A DNA stretch of 6,812 nt from JBDTNL01 sp039933785 (GTDB lineage: Bacteria > Acidobacteriota > Thermoanaerobaculia > Multivoradales > JAGPDF01): assembly GCA_039933785.1 (NCBI GenBank), contig JBDTNL010000122.1, forward strand, positions 1 through 6,812, in the 5' to 3' direction. The stretch's first letter is position 1, and every line of letters starts with the position of its first letter. Below are positions 5,941 through 6,812 of this stretch, one piece after another. Made by a program: the position numbers and the translations under genes. The notes under the pieces are model-generated. The model worked only from the letters and a program-made list of their open reading frames with translations. It was not told the DNA's origin and ran no database searches.

Positions 5941-6812
5941 ATGCAAGATCTCAAAGCCGCCCGGGAAAAATCCGCCTACGTTCTGGATCTGATCGCCAAG
6001 AAGACTTTGACGCCGGACGAGCGTCAGAGGGTGATTGCGGAGTCGGTGGCCTACTGGACTGACCACGTGAATGCCGGATTCCTCCAATACCGCAAGTCCG
6101 TTTCGACCGACTACACGGCGGTCGAGTGGAGCGACGAAGGCGCGGTCTTCTACGACGTCAACGGCAAGGAGTTCCTCGACTGCCTCGGTGGCTTCGGAAT
6201 CTACGTCGTCGGGCATCGCCATCCCAAGGTCCTGAAGGCGGTGCACGACCAGCTGGAAAAGCAGGCCATCCACTCGCAGGAACTGATCGATCCGTTGCGC
6301 ACGTACCTCGCGCATCTTGTCGCCCTGATCACGCCCGGCGACCTCCAATTCGCCTTCTTCACCAATTCGGGCACTGAATCGGTCGAGGGCTGTCTCAAGA
6401 TGGCCATGCTGTCGACCGGCCGCCACCATTTCGTCGGCACCATCGGCGCGTTCCACGGTAAGACGCTGGGGGCGCTCGGGGGCACTTCGAAGGCGATGTT
6501 CCGCGAGCCCTTCCTACCGCTGCTCAATTGGAGCCACGTGCCGTTCGGCGACGTCGAGGCCCTGCGCATGGTGGTCGCGAGCAGCGATTTCTCCGGGGAT
6601 CGAGTGGCCGCGGTAGTGATCGAACCCATCCAAGGCGAAGGCGGCATCAACGTGTCGCCGCCGGGCTATCTCAAGGCAGCGCGCCAGATCTGCGATCAAT
6701 ACGGCGCCAAACTGATCTTCGACGAAGTGCAATCCGGCATGGGGCGGAGCGGCAAGATGTTCTGCTGCGAGCACGACGACGTGGTGCCCGACTTGATGGC
6801 GCTCGGGAAGGG
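5941..6812 (+). CDS. patA: Putrescine aminotransferase (YgjG/PatA type), 3'-truncated by window
   Basis: PLP-dependent class III aminotransferase that transfers the amino group of putrescine (and often cadaverine) to 2-oxoglutarate, giving 4-aminobutanal and glutamate. The first 290 codons are present, from a family length near 460. Similarity to E. coli YgjG is visible throughout: HVNAGFLQYRKSV (42-54), FLDCLGGFGIYVVGHRHP (78-95), HSQELIDPLR (111-120), FFTNSGTESVEG (139-150, PLP-phosphate loop), FHGKTLGAL (171-179), HVPFGDVEALR (199-209), EPIQGEGG (228-235), DEVQSGMGR (261-269; Asp261 for the PLP ring nitrogen) and GKMFCCEH (271-278). By alignment with YgjG, Lys290, the last full residue before the final Gly fragment, is the Schiff-base lysine. 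The ATG gives the normal N-terminal extension (LTPDERQRVIAE). Its place behind a polyamine importer fits putrescine catabolism. Ornithine or other omega-amine aminotransferase activity is the main alternative. Confidence 0.92.
   Translation, partial: MQDLKAAREKSAYVLDLIAKKTLTPDERQRVIAESVAYWTDHVNAGFLQYRKSVSTDYTAVEWSDEGAVFYDVNGKEFLDCLGGFGIYVVGHRHPKVLKAVHDQLEKQAIHSQELIDPLRTYLAHLVALITPGDLQFAFFTNSGTESVEGCLKMAMLSTGRHHFVGTIGAFHGKTLGALGGTSKAMFREPFLPLLNWSHVPFGDVEALRMVVASSDFSGDRVAAVVIEPIQGEGGINVSPPGYLKAARQICDQYGAKLIFDEVQSGMGRSGKMFCCEHDDVVPDLMALGK

Noticed and set aside
5584..6456. Antisense 290-codon frame across the unknown gene and the putrescine aminotransferase
   Set aside because: It spans two + strand genes and the gap between them, and the aminotransferase match on the + strand is unambiguous.

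Overview
The window is a GC-rich stretch (well above 60% G+C by eye) with every convincing gene on the + strand. It carries a complete polyamine ABC importer operon in the order potA-potB-potC-potD, flanked on each side by a PLP-dependent class III aminotransferase. One small gene of unknown function lies between potD and the downstream aminotransferase. Codon use is uniform across the genes. There are no tRNA or rRNA genes, CRISPR repeats, insertion sequences or phage genes, so this looks like ordinary chromosomal DNA. The organism is a GC-rich bacterium, most likely Gram-negative. Its substrate-binding protein is a predicted lipoprotein, and I cannot assign a lineage from the sequence alone.

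Layout: (1) 1-1332, a glutamate-1-semialdehyde-aminomutase-like aminotransferase whose 5' end lies outside the window. (2) 1333-1389, a 57-base gap with a possible extended -10 element and a good ribosome binding site for potA. (3) 1390-5390, potABCD, with a 10-base gap between A and B, a 4-base overlap between B and C, and a 1-base overlap between C and D. (4) 5391-5461, a gap holding a very stable GC-rich hairpin directly after the potD stop. (5) 5462-5908, a 148-residue protein I do not recognise. (6) 5941 to the window end, the first 290 codons of a putrescine aminotransferase (YgjG/PatA type), cut at about its catalytic lysine.

How they fit together: PotD would capture a polyamine outside the cytoplasmic membrane, PotB and PotC form the channel, and PotA powers transport by ATP hydrolysis. 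The putrescine aminotransferase can convert imported putrescine to 4-aminobutanal, the first step toward GABA and succinate. The locus therefore reads as polyamine scavenging coupled to catabolism. Points that are not routine are the divergent PLP-phosphate loop of the first aminotransferase, several changed ligand-pocket positions in PotD, the lipoprotein form of PotD, and the unknown small gene inside the locus.
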